Source: JAJRRH01 sp047638815
Lineage (GTDB): Bacteria; Bacteroidota; Bacteroidia; Flavobacteriales_D; JABDKJ01
Assembly: GCA_047638815.1 (NCBI GenBank)
Contig: JBLIMR010000046.1
Coordinates: 1-22,668, forward strand
Direction of reading: 5' to 3'
DNA: 22,668 nucleotides
The notes below the pieces were generated by a model. That model ran no database searches. It was not told the DNA's origin and saw only the letters and a program-made list of their open reading frames with translations. Both the position numbers and the translations under genes were made by a program. This document shows, in pieces, positions 8,194-15,559 of this stretch; position 1 is the first letter of the stretch; each line of letters begins with the position of its first letter.

Positions 8194-9405
8194 ATGAATC
8201 TTCACGAATTTCAGGGTAAATCAATATTAAAGGAATATGGCGTAGCCATCCAAAGAGGAAGGGTTGCTTCAAGTGTAGAAGAGGCAGAAGCCTTGTCGAA
8301 AGAACTAAAAGAAGAAACAGGAACAGGATGGTTTGTGGTTAAGGCACAAATTCATGCCGGTGGTAGAGGTAAAGGAACTGTTATAGAGACCGGATCTCAT
8401 GGTGTTGTTCTTGCGAAAGGTCTGGATAAAGTTGGTGAGGTTGTAGAAGGAATCCTTGGAGGTCACCTAGTAACCGCACAAACATCAGCCGAAGGTAAGC
8501 AAGTCAACAGAGTCTTAATTGCTGAAGATGTTTATTATCCAGGGGATTCTGAACCAAGTGAATTTTATATATCTGTTCTACTTGATAGAGGAACAGGGAA
8601 AAACATTATCATGTACTCCACTGAAGGAGGGATGAATATTGAGGAAGTTGCGGATAAAACGCCTCATCTTATTTTTAAAGAAGAAATAGATCCTAGATTA
8701 GGGATGATGCCGTTTCAAGCAAGAAAAGTTGCTTTTAACTTAGGACTTAGCGGAAAGGCATTTAAGGAAATGAGTAAGTTTATCAGCCAGGTGTATAAAG
8801 CTTATGTTGGTAGCGACTCTTCTATGTTTGAGATTAATCCAGCTTTGAAAACGTCAGATGACAAAATCATTGCGGTTGACTCTAAAGTAACATTGGATGC
8901 TAACTCCTTGTTCAGACATAAAGATTACGCGGCAATGAGAGACACTTCTGAGGAAGATGCAATGGAAGTCGAAGCTGATGAAGCAGGTCTAAGTTACGTA
9001 AATCTTGATGGAAACGTTGGTTGTATGGTAAACGGTGCTGGATTGGCAATGGCAACTATGGATATTATAAAATTGTCAGGTGGTGAACCGGCAAACTTTC
9101 TTGATGTAGGTGGTACAGCAGATGCTGAAAGAGTGGAGAAAGCTTTTAGAATAATACTTAAAGACGATAAAGTAAAAGCAATCCTGGTTAACATATTTGG
9201 TGGCATCGTAAGATGTGACCGTGTTGCTCAAGGGATTGTTGATGCTTATAAAAACATCGGAGACATAAGTGTTCCAATCATTGTGAGATTGCAAGGGACG
9301 AACGCCATCGAAGCGAAGCAATTAATTGAAGATAGTGGACTTAAAGTACACTCTGTTGTACTATTGCAGGAAGCAGCTGATAAAGTTGCTGAAGTTTTAG
9401 CATAA
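8194..9405 (+). CDS. sucC: Succinyl-CoA synthetase (ADP-forming) beta subunit
   Basis: SucC is the nucleotide-binding subunit of succinyl-CoA synthetase, which makes ATP or GTP from succinyl-CoA in the TCA cycle. The 403-residue protein starts MNLHEFQGK, the usual N-terminus. A longer frame from a TTG at 8164 exists, but the conserved N-terminus fixes the ATG at 8194. The ATP-grasp part has GGRGKG at residues 56-61, FEINPAL at 212-218 and the metal-ligand region around Asp229. The C-terminal CoA-ligase domain has GNVGC, FLDVGGTAD and NIFGGI. The gene for the alpha subunit (sucD) is not in the window, which is common in Bacteroidota. The E1 fusion gene follows 9 bases later, so both probably share one transcript. 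Confidence 0.97.
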   Translation: MNLHEFQGKSILKEYGVAIQRGRVASSVEEAEALSKELKEETGTGWFVVKAQIHAGGRGKGTVIETGSHGVVLAKGLDKVGEVVEGILGGHLVTAQTSAEGKQVNRVLIAEDVYYPGDSEPSEFYISVLLDRGTGKNIIMYSTEGGMNIEEVADKTPHLIFKEEIDPRLGMMPFQARKVAFNLGLSGKAFKEMSKFISQVYKAYVGSDSSMFEINPALKTSDDKIIAVDSKVTLDANSLFRHKDYAAMRDTSEEDAMEVEADEAGLSYVNLDGNVGCMVNGAGLAMATMDIIKLSGGEPANFLDVGGTADAERVEKAFRIILKDDKVKAILVNIFGGIVRCDRVAQGIVDAYKNIGDISVPIIVRLQGTNAIEAKQLIEDSGLKVHSVVLLQEAADKVAEVLA

Positions 9406-9414
9406 AATTATTTG

Positions 9415-11418
9415 ATGTCAACAACAGAAGAATTACAATATATCTATACAAGAGAAGGGTTTGATGATGCACTTCTCGTAAAAATGTATAAAAGTATTTT
9501 GCTTCCTAGATTAATAGAGGAGAAGATGCTAATTCTTCTGCGTTCTGGTAAAATATCTAAATGGTTTTCGGGTATTGGTCAGGAGGCCATTTCTGTTGGA
9601 GCTACTATGGCGATAGAAGAGGATGAATTCATACTTCCAATGCATAGAAACCTCGGTGTTTTCACAACTAGGAACATTCCCTTAAATAGATTATTCTCAC
9701 AGTTTCAAGGTAAGGAAACAGGTTTTACATCGGGGAGGGATCGAAGTTTCCACTTTGGATCAAAGGAACATCATATCGTTGGAATGATATCTCATTTGGG
9801 TTCCCAACTTGGTGTTGCTGATGGTATTGGTCTTGGGTCGTTATTAAATGATTCGAAGAAGGTAACCGTTGCCTTTTCTGGGGATGGAGGAACAAGTCAA
9901 GGAGATTTCCATGAGTCTTTAAATGTGGCGGCAGTATGGAATCTACCAGTTATTTTCATTGTCGAAAATAATGGATATGGTTTGTCTACACCTAGCGATG
10001 AGCAGTTCAAGTGTAAGCAGTTTATTGATAAAGGAATCGGATATGGTATGGAAACATGTCAAATCGCAGGAAACAACATTCTAGAAGTTTATTCTAAAAT
10101 CAAATCTTTAGCAGTAAGTATACGTGAAAATCCGAGACCGGTCTTAGTGGAGTGTGTGACCTTTAGAATGCGTGGGCATGAAGAGGCATCTGGAGTAAAG
10201 TACGTGCCCAAATCCATGTTTACAGAATGGGCCAAAAAGGATCCGGTTGGAAATTTAGAGTCTTTCTTAAGGAAAGAAAAGTTAATTGATGACGATAAAA
10301 TGATTGCAATTCGATCATCAATAAAGCAACTAATTAACGAGCAATTGGACATAGCGTATGAGGAGTCTGATAGACAAAGCGATATTGATCGTGAGTTAGG
10401 CGATGTGTTCATGACATCAGAGGGTGTTGTTGTTGATCCTCAACAGGATAGTAAATCCGAAAAAAGAATGGTTGATGCCATATCAGATGGTCTAAGACAA
10501 TCAATGGAAAGGCATGACAACCTAGTTTTAATGGGACAGGACATTGCTGAATATGGCGGTGTTTTTAAAATTACGGAAGGCTTTGTTGAGCAATTTGGTA
10601 AAGATAGAGTTCGAAATACACCACTATGCGAAGCTGCCATTGTTGGGTCTTCGCTTGGGCTTTCAATTCAGGGCTATAAAGTAATGATGGAAATGCAATT
10701 TGCAGATTTCGTTACAGAAGGATTTAATCAGATTATTAATAATCTGGCGAAGATTCATTACCGCTGGGGACAAAATGCCGATGTTGTTATTCGTATGCCT
10801 ACTGGAGCTGGTGTCGGTGCAGGTCCTTTTCATAGTCAAAGTAATGAAGCTTGGTTTACTCATACACCAGGTTTGATAGTTTTATATCCTGCTTTTGCTA
10901 GTGATGCCAAGGGACTTTTAGCAGCTGCTATCGAAAATCCAAATCCTGTAATGTTCTTTGAGCATAAGGCGTTATACAGAAGCCAGAAGGAAATGGTGCA
11001 TGATGACTATTATACTTTACCAATAGGAAAGGCTAATGTCCTTAGAGAAGGAGATGATGTTACTATTGTGACCTATGGTATGGGTGTTCATTGGGCTATA
11101 AAGGTTTTGGATGATAATCCAAATATTTCTGCGGATCTCATTGATTTACGTTCATTGGTGCCATTGGATGAAGAATGTATTTTTGAATCTGTTAGAAAAA
11201 CAGGACGAGTGTTAATTCTTCACGAAGACAATATGTATGGAGGAATAGGAGGTGAGCTAAGTGCTTTAATTTCCGAACACTGTTTTGAGTCGTTAGATGC
11301 ACCAATTAAAAGGGTTGCAAGCTTGGATACACCAGTTCCATTTTCTTCTAATCTTGAAGAAGAGTTCTTGGCTAATTTCAGATTGGAAGACGAGTTGTTG
11401 TCTCTCATAGGCTACTGA
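9415..11418 (+). CDS. Fused E1 alpha/beta 2-oxoacid dehydrogenase, branched-chain type
   Basis: The 667-residue protein joins the two E1 subunits of a thiamine-diphosphate 2-oxoacid dehydrogenase complex. The alpha half (about 1-340) has the ThDP motif that opens with GDGGTSQGDFHES (156-168) and closes with ENNGYG (184-189), and MRGHEEASGVKYVPK in the loop region (252-266). The beta half begins near 350 with KRMVDAISDGL, followed by GQDIAEYGGVFKITEGF, the glutamate in PLCEAAIVG, and a transketolase C-terminal domain with DLRSLVPLD. The join and motifs match the fused 2-oxoisovalerate dehydrogenase of Bacteroidota, which degrades Val, Leu and Ile keto acids to acyl-CoA. Substrate choice is not provable here. 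ATG at 9415 is preferred over the TTG just before it. E2 and E3 genes are not in the window. Confidence 0.93.
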   Translation: MSTTEELQYIYTREGFDDALLVKMYKSILLPRLIEEKMLILLRSGKISKWFSGIGQEAISVGATMAIEEDEFILPMHRNLGVFTTRNIPLNRLFSQFQGKETGFTSGRDRSFHFGSKEHHIVGMISHLGSQLGVADGIGLGSLLNDSKKVTVAFSGDGGTSQGDFHESLNVAAVWNLPVIFIVENNGYGLSTPSDEQFKCKQFIDKGIGYGMETCQIAGNNILEVYSKIKSLAVSIRENPRPVLVECVTFRMRGHEEASGVKYVPKSMFTEWAKKDPVGNLESFLRKEKLIDDDKMIAIRSSIKQLINEQLDIAYEESDRQSDIDRELGDVFMTSEGVVVDPQQDSKSEKRMVDAISDGLRQSMERHDNLVLMGQDIAEYGGVFKITEGFVEQFGKDRVRNTPLCEAAIVGSSLGLSIQGYKVMMEMQFADFVTEGFNQIINNLAKIHYRWGQNADVVIRMPTGAGVGAGPFHSQSNEAWFTHTPGLIVLYPAFASDAKGLLAAAIENPNPVMFFEHKALYRSQKEMVHDDYYTLPIGKANVLREGDDVTIVTYGMGVHWAIKVLDDNPNISADLIDLRSLVPLDEECIFESVRKTGRVLILHEDNMYGGIGGELSALISEHCFESLDAPIKRVASLDTPVPFSSNLEEEFLANFRLEDELLSLIGY

Positions 11419-11644
11419 AATAAACCATTAAAACATTGCTGCTTTTATGTAAGTCGTTGTATTACAGCGATATTTATTATTCGCGATAACATTTTGCTGC
11501 CCAGCGGTATGATTCAGGTCAATTGATGTGATAATTTAATCAAAATGCTTGGTAATCAAAGCTTAGTAAAAGTATTGTTCTTCGGTTACTATTCAACAAA
11601 ACTTACAAGTTGCTGAAATTTAACGGTTTGTTGTTTTTGTTGAT
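11419..11644. other. Convergent intergenic gap
   Basis: This 226-base gap separates the ends of the E1 and miaE genes. No coding region is visible. A weak 7-bp stem, CAACAAA at 11594-11600 with TTTGTTG at 11627-11633, precedes a T-rich tail and could act as a poor terminator for the plus strand. A small GCGA/TCGC hairpin at 11467-11484 has no T-run. Confidence 0.4.
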
Positions 11645-12232
11645 TTATGGGTGAATTCCGATGACCCAATCTAGAGATGAAATGATCTCTCCTTCCGCTT
11701 TATTGAGTTCATCAAGTCTTTCATATACTAACTCTTTATCCCAATAGTAAAGTGCAAGCTTCACATAAAGATCACCATGCTTTGCTTCAGAAGTCCAAAG
11801 CATTTTATAGAACTTTTTCAATTCTGGATCTTCAAGCGCTTCGGATATAAGTCGCAGTTTTTCAGCCGCTCTAACTTCAATAATGGAAGCCAAAATCATT
11901 CTGTCGAGCAACCGTTCTTCTTTACCATGTCGACATAGCGTCATAAGGGTCTGGATATATTTACTGCCAGGTATTTTATGAGGAAGAAGAATTCCTCTTT
12001 TCTCCATGATCTTATACACCTCCGCAAAATGTTCCAGTTCTTCTTGAGCCACTTCTATCAAGTGTGGAATAAACTTCAACTTATCAGGTGCCTTAGCAAT
12101 AAAGTGCATTGCCATGGCAGATGCCTTCCGTTCAGCATCTGCATGATTTTGTAGAAAGCCGTCTAGATCTGTCAATACAAATTGTGCCCATTCTGGTGGA
12201 GTTTTATATACGAGATCTATGGAGTGTTTCAT
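11645..12232 (-). CDS. miaE: tRNA-(ms2io6A)-hydroxylase MiaE family protein
   Basis: MiaE is a non-haem di-iron enzyme that hydroxylates the isopentenyl group of ms2i6A37 in tRNA. The 195-residue all-helical protein carries the ferritin-like ligand set: Glu34 in ADAERKA, Glu65 and His68 in EELEH, Glu119 in IIEVRAAEK, and Glu149 and His152 in SEAKHGD. I place the start at the ATG at 12232 (MKHSIDLVYK). The frame extends 32 residues further upstream, but that part is unlike the family and enters repeat-rich DNA. It converges with the E1 gene across 226 bases. The repeat array begins about 70 bases upstream of its start, so its promoter lies in or next to that DNA. Family call is confident; the exact tRNA substrate is from family knowledge. 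Confidence 0.92.
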   Translation of the reverse strand: MKHSIDLVYKTPPEWAQFVLTDLDGFLQNHADAERKASAMAMHFIAKAPDKLKFIPHLIEVAQEELEHFAEVYKIMEKRGILLPHKIPGSKYIQTLMTLCRHGKEERLLDRMILASIIEVRAAEKLRLISEALEDPELKKFYKMLWTSEAKHGDLYVKLALYYWDKELVYERLDELNKAEGEIISSLDWVIGIHP

Positions 12233-12300
12233 GGGGTGAAGGTAGAGGAAATATGGGTTTGAAGTTGAGTTGTTTTTGAAGGGTCTATAGCGGTTGTTGT

Positions 12301-12320
12301 ACGAAGGGTCAATCTGAACA
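12301..12320 (-). repeat. Degenerate fragment of the fold-back repeat
   Basis: The stretch CGAAGGGTCAATCTGAA resembles the reverse complement of the right end of the intact copies (CGAAGGGTCATTCTGAAGG), pointing away from copy A. It is the outermost recognisable trace of the array on the miaE side. Confidence 0.4.
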
Positions 12321-12339
12321 TAACACAATATTGACTATA

Positions 12340-12473
12340 CTCAATCAACGAGTCATTCTGAGCGCAACGCAGTGAAGCGTGAGAATCTGTGAATAAATAA
12401 TCGGGCAACGCCAATTAATCTCACCCCGAAAACCTGAACAGATTCTCACAGTCGTTCCTCCTTCAGAATGAGC
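12340..12473 (+). repeat. Fold-back repeat, copy A
   Basis: The left arm at 12352-12390 starts GTCATTCTGAGCGCAACGC and ends GAGAATCTG. The right arm at 12439-12471 starts CAGATTCTC and ends TCAGAATGA. The ends of the arms pair (CATTCTGA with TCAGAATG, GAGAATCTG with CAGATTCTC), while their centres differ. The middle carries a conserved GGGCAACGCCAAT. A lead-in CTCAATCAACG before the left arm is shared with the other copies. Each left arm also has a small ACGC/GCGT hairpin, giving a REP/MITE-like structure. Confidence 0.85.
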
Positions 12474-12483
12474 CTTCCAAGGA

Positions 12484-12522
12484 TACTCAAACAAAAGTTC
12501 ATTCTGAGTCTATCGCAGTAAA
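12484..12522 (+). repeat. Truncated repeat fragment between copies A and B
   Basis: TTCATTCTGAGTCTATCGC resembles the beginning of the left arm and is preceded by ACTCAAACAAAAG, like the lead-in of the full copies. It has no right arm, so it is a partial or decayed unit. Confidence 0.6.
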
Positions 12523-12530
12523 CACAAAAC

Positions 12531-12665
12531 TTCAATCAAAGAGTCATTCTGAGCGCAACGCAGTGAAGCGTGAGAATCTGTGAGTTAGTTATTGGGCAAC
12601 GCCAATTTGCCCAACCCCAAATGCCTCAACAGATTCTTACAGTTGTTCCTCCTTCAGAATGACCC
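12531..12665 (+). repeat. Fold-back repeat, copy B
   Basis: The left arm is identical to copy A from GTCATTCTGAGCGCAACGC to GAGAATCTG. The central part holds a perfect small palindrome, ATTGGgcaacgCCAAT. The right arm reads CAGATTCTTACAGTTG to TCAGAATGACC. It ends 45 bases before the GIY-YIG start. Confidence 0.87.
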
Positions 12666-12710
12666 TTCGGAGGATGCTAATCACCCATATATTCCCTACC
12701 TTGATCAAGC

Positions 12711-12998
12711 ATGATTAAAACAGGTTACGTCTACATTCTCACAAACAAAAACAAAACTGTCCTATACGTTGGTGTTACAAACAATCTAAAAAGAAGGCTT
12801 AAAGAGCACATGCAGGAACCAAAAGGATTCGTAAAAAAATACAATGCACAATTCCTTCTTTATTTCGAATCGATTCAAGGAATTAGAAAAGCAATAGATC
12901 GTGAAAAGCAAATTAAGAAATGGCGGAGAATTAAGAAAGAAGTGCTCATCACATCTGTTAATCCGAATTGGAACTTTCTCAATGAGGAGATCCTATAA
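12711..12998 (+). CDS. Small single-domain GIY-YIG nuclease
   Basis: The 95-residue protein is a stand-alone GIY-YIG domain like the YhbQ/UPF0213-type 'putative endonucleases'. It shows the first motif as GYVYILTN (residues 5-12), the second as YVGVTNNLKRRLKEH (19-33) with the catalytic Arg in RR, and the Glu-containing REKQIKKW in the C-terminal half, where the metal-binding Glu lies. Length is normal for the family. The gene sits alone between fold-back repeat copies B and C, 45 bases after B and about 33 bases before C. The domain cleaves DNA in other families; the target here is unknown. Whether it acts on the flanking palindromes is inference from position only. Confidence 0.92.
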   Translation: MIKTGYVYILTNKNKTVLYVGVTNNLKRRLKEHMQEPKGFVKKYNAQFLLYFESIQGIRKAIDREKQIKKWRRIKKEVLITSVNPNWNFLNEEIL

Positions 12999-13031
12999 AA
13001 AGCGCTCTACCGAAAGTCCTTCTAAACACAA

Positions 13032-13190
13032 ACTTCAATCAACGTGTCATTCTGAGCGCAACGCAGTGAAGCGTGAGAATCTGTGAGTTAGTTATTGGGC
13101 AACGCCAATCAACCACATCTCCAAAAGCCTCAGCAGATTCTTACAGTCTTGCCTCCTTCAGAATGACCCTTCGAATGAAACGCAATGAAC
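13032..13190 (+). repeat. Fold-back repeat, copy C
   Basis: It has the lead-in CTTCAATCAACG, the same left arm as copies A and B, the perfect ATTGGgcaacgCCAAT centre, and a right arm CAGATTCTTACAGTCTTGCC ending GAATGACCCTTCGAATGAA. The terminal CTTCGAATGA is shared with copy D, so the element extends to about 13190. That is exactly where the decayed gene to its right loses its 3' part. Confidence 0.85.
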
Positions 13191-13630
13191 ACCACTAAAA
13201 TTGAAACCATAGGATCCAAAAATATCCTGTTGGAAAAATCCCCCAACTGAAATATTGTTTCCTAGTGTATTTGACTCTTGTACTCCGAGGCGATATGTAA
13301 ACTCATCATCGTTAGTCGTGTAAATGTTAGCAAAAGGGATTAATGTGTGATTCTCCTCGAAACCATAAACTATCTTGTAGTTGCCATCCGCCTTCTCATA
13401 GACTTAATAATAGGCGTGAGCAATACCAGGTAATCTTTTAAATCTGATTATATCAGCTACCATCAGAGCAGAATCCAGGGGTGAATCTATCTTGGTTTTT
13501 GCTAACCTTAGTATAAAACTTGATTTTTTTTAGTGTTACCCTGTATTACCAATTCTGATATAGATCCCGCTTGGGATTGGACATCAAATGAGATATAGCT
13601 AAACAGCAATAATAAAAAAGCTATTTGCAT
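13190..13630 (-). pseudogene. Decayed POTRA/Omp85-like outer-membrane protein gene
   Basis: From the ATG at 13630 the minus strand encodes a signal peptide (MQIAFLLLLFSYISFDVQSQA) and then ISELVIQGNTKK, the usual start of a POTRA domain. The frame breaks at a run of eight A (plus-strand T at 13524-13531). Restoring one base continues as SSFILRLAKTKIDSPLD and further into ADIIRFKRLPGIAHAYY. An in-frame TAA at 13404-13406 follows, then about 70 residues with beta-strand character (NYKIVYGFEENHTLIPFANIY, then FTYRLGVQE, GGFFQQDIFGSYGFNF). The gene stops at repeat copy C. Three lesions therefore mark it as a pseudogene. The family call (BamA/TamA-like POTRA protein) is from motif memory and moderately sure. 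Confidence 0.75.
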
Positions 13631-13930
13631 CCAATGATGGATATTATTAGAGGGGAATAATGTGATATGTAAAATTAATGTTTTTCGATCGGAATGCAAC
13701 TCATGATGGTTTGAAACTGTGATTATAGAACAAAGTGTCAGCAAGGCATGATTTGCAATAGTAGCGCTATTTGACTAGTGAGTGGCAAGCTAGAAATTGT
13801 ACAATGTGTGAGTTTCAAACATATGCAGTTGAACCTAACAGAACAACTTAATTAAACGTAATAAACAAATAATACTTTTTTAATGACAGCTAACACAAAG
13901 TTTTAGACCTTTGCCCAGAAATACAGAGTT
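13631..13930. other. Intergenic region between the pseudogene and the transporter gene
   Basis: No convincing gene is visible in these 300 bases. The ORF that extends the pseudogene frame upstream of 13630 has no protein-like character. The only feature noted is the probable transporter promoter at its right end. Confidence 0.5.
13906..13913 (+). promoter_or_regulatory. Probable -7 box for the transporter operon
   Basis: GACCTTTG differs from TAnnTTTG in one of six fixed positions and lies 17 bases before the ATG, a spacing like that seen at pdxH. No clear TTG -33 element was found. Confidence 0.35.
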
Positions 13931-15559
13931 ATGATCGATTATCTCGCGGAGTATCCCTTATTGTTGTTGTTTGTTGTTGTTTCCCTTGGATACCTCATTG
14001 GTAATTTCAAAGTTATGGGGAGTGGACTGGGAGTGGCTGCCGTTCTGTTTACCGGTTTAGCCTTTGGTGCAATGGATTCACGCTTTGAGATCCCACCGAT
14101 TATTTTTCAATTGGGATTATCCATTTTTGTGTATTCAGTGGGATTAAACTCCGGCCCCGTATTTTTCAAAGCATATAAGGAAAATGGTATCAGAGACTTT
14201 CTTTTTGCTATGACAATGCTAGTGTTAACTGGACTAATGGCAACCTTCTTTTGGTGGGCGTTTGGTTTTTCAGCAGCGGCAATTACAGGTGTATATACAG
14301 GTAGTACAACGAATACTGCTGCTTTGGCCGGGGTAATTGAGTTTATCAATCAAAGTACAGTTGACGGCAGTGCTGCCGTATTAGAGAAGGAAATGGTAAT
14401 TGGCTACACGTTTAGTTATCCTATGGGTGTGTTAGGTGGTATAATTGCGATTGTTCTCATGGAGAAGATATTAAAGATTGATTATAATAAGGAGTTGGAA
14501 GAACAAAAGAGTAAATATCCATTATCTGATAAGCTGACTTCAACGACCATTAGAATATCCAATCGGGATATTTTCGGTTTAAATATTAGAGAAATTAAAA
14601 GAATTCATGGTTTTGATGTTGTATTCGGAAGGATATTCAAGGGAGATAATATGATGCTCGTGACATGGAGTACGGTGCTGGAGGAAGGAGATGGGCTAAT
14701 TGCTGTTGGTGATAAACCGGAGTTAGAAAGACTAACCGAGTTGCTGGGCGAGAAAACTAATTCCCCAAGGGCAGGAGATACAAGAAAATTTGATGTAAGA
14801 AGGATATTTGTTTCTAACCCTAAGGTAACGGGTGTGACGATTTCATCACTGAATTTAGACGAGAAGTTTGACGCAATTATTACTAGAATACGTAGGGGAG
14901 ATGTAGAAATGCTGGCGACTCCTAATATGGTTTTGGAACTTGGGGATAGGATTCGTTTTATTGCCAGAAGAGAAGATCTTAAGGGTCTGTCAAAAATGTT
15001 CGGGGACTCATATCAACAGTCGAGTAAGGTTGATTTATTCTCATTTGGCTTGGGTATAGGATTGGGCTTATTACTTGGTAGTATTAGTATTCCACTTGGC
15101 GGTTTGGGAGAATTTAAATTGGGTTATGCTGGTGGACCATTGATTGTTGGTCTAATTCTAGGAGCCTTACGCAGGACAGGAAACATTGTTTGGACCATGT
15201 CCTACGGTTCTGGTGTTACCCTGCAGCAAATGGGATTAATTCTCTTGTTGGCTGCGATTGGAATTGGTTCTGGATCCGCTTTTGTTGATAGTATGGGCTG
15301 GGATAAGCTATGGTTGTTCTTGGCTGGAACAGCAATGAGTTTATTAACCGCCATTTCCATTTTATGGGTTGGTTATAAGCTCAGAAAAATGCCCTTTAGT
15401 CTCTTGACAGGTATGGTAGCAAATCAGCCAGCAATATTAGATTTTGCCATGGAAAGAACTGGAAATAGGCTGCCACTCTTCGGTTTCTCTCAAATGTTCC
15501 CAATTGCGCTGATTATGAAAATAGTCATAGCTCAAATACTTTTCATAGTTTTATCCTAA
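13931..15559 (+). CDS. AspT/YidE/YbjL-family transporter with two RCK_C domains
   Basis: The 542-residue protein has the layout of the aspartate:alanine exchanger family. An N-terminal membrane half (about 1-185) contains VYTGSTTNTAALAGVI. Two cytoplasmic RCK_C (TrkA-C) domains follow near 205-280 and 288-365 (VLEEGDGLIAVGDKPELERL, then VLELGDRIRFIARREDL). A second membrane half (about 370-542) has GMVANQPAILDFA, the counterpart of the first motif. Members exchange dicarboxylates or amino acids such as aspartate and alanine; the RCK_C domains suggest control by a small ligand. Substrate is not readable from the sequence. Its last base overlaps the start of the next gene (TAATG), implying translational coupling with the phytase-like gene. 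Confidence 0.9.
   Translation: MIDYLAEYPLLLLFVVVSLGYLIGNFKVMGSGLGVAAVLFTGLAFGAMDSRFEIPPIIFQLGLSIFVYSVGLNSGPVFFKAYKENGIRDFLFAMTMLVLTGLMATFFWWAFGFSAAAITGVYTGSTTNTAALAGVIEFINQSTVDGSAAVLEKEMVIGYTFSYPMGVLGGIIAIVLMEKILKIDYNKELEEQKSKYPLSDKLTSTTIRISNRDIFGLNIREIKRIHGFDVVFGRIFKGDNMMLVTWSTVLEEGDGLIAVGDKPELERLTELLGEKTNSPRAGDTRKFDVRRIFVSNPKVTGVTISSLNLDEKFDAIITRIRRGDVEMLATPNMVLELGDRIRFIARREDLKGLSKMFGDSYQQSSKVDLFSFGLGIGLGLLLGSISIPLGGLGEFKLGYAGGPLIVGLILGALRRTGNIVWTMSYGSGVTLQQMGLILLLAAIGIGSGSAFVDSMGWDKLWLFLAGTAMSLLTAISILWVGYKLRKMPFSLLTGMVANQPAILDFAMERTGNRLPLFGFSQMFPIALIMKIVIAQILFIVLS

Noticed and set aside
9412..9414. TTG start of the E1 fusion
   Set aside because: An ATG follows immediately at 9415 and is the more likely start.
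10089..10863. Several minus-strand ORFs within the E1 fusion gene
   Set aside because: All lie opposite conserved enzyme motifs and have no recognisable features.
11467..11484. Small GCGA/TCGC hairpin after the E1 gene as a terminator
   Set aside because: The stem is only 4 bp and no T-run follows.
12233..12328. N-terminal 32-residue extension of the MiaE frame
   Set aside because: The family N-terminus begins at the ATG at 12232; the extension is low-complexity and runs into repeat-derived DNA.
12901..13086. 61-residue plus-strand ORF ending CHSERNAVKRENL
   Set aside because: It overlaps the GIY-YIG gene in another frame and its end is a translation of the repeat arm. The same peptide type appears in the ORF at 16788-16979 from repeat copy D, so it is a repeat artefact.
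12340..13190. Direct-repeat array that could be taken for CRISPR
   Set aside because: Units are ~120-140 bp, irregularly spaced, internally palindromic, and contain a gene between copies; there are no short uniform repeats and spacers and no cas genes.
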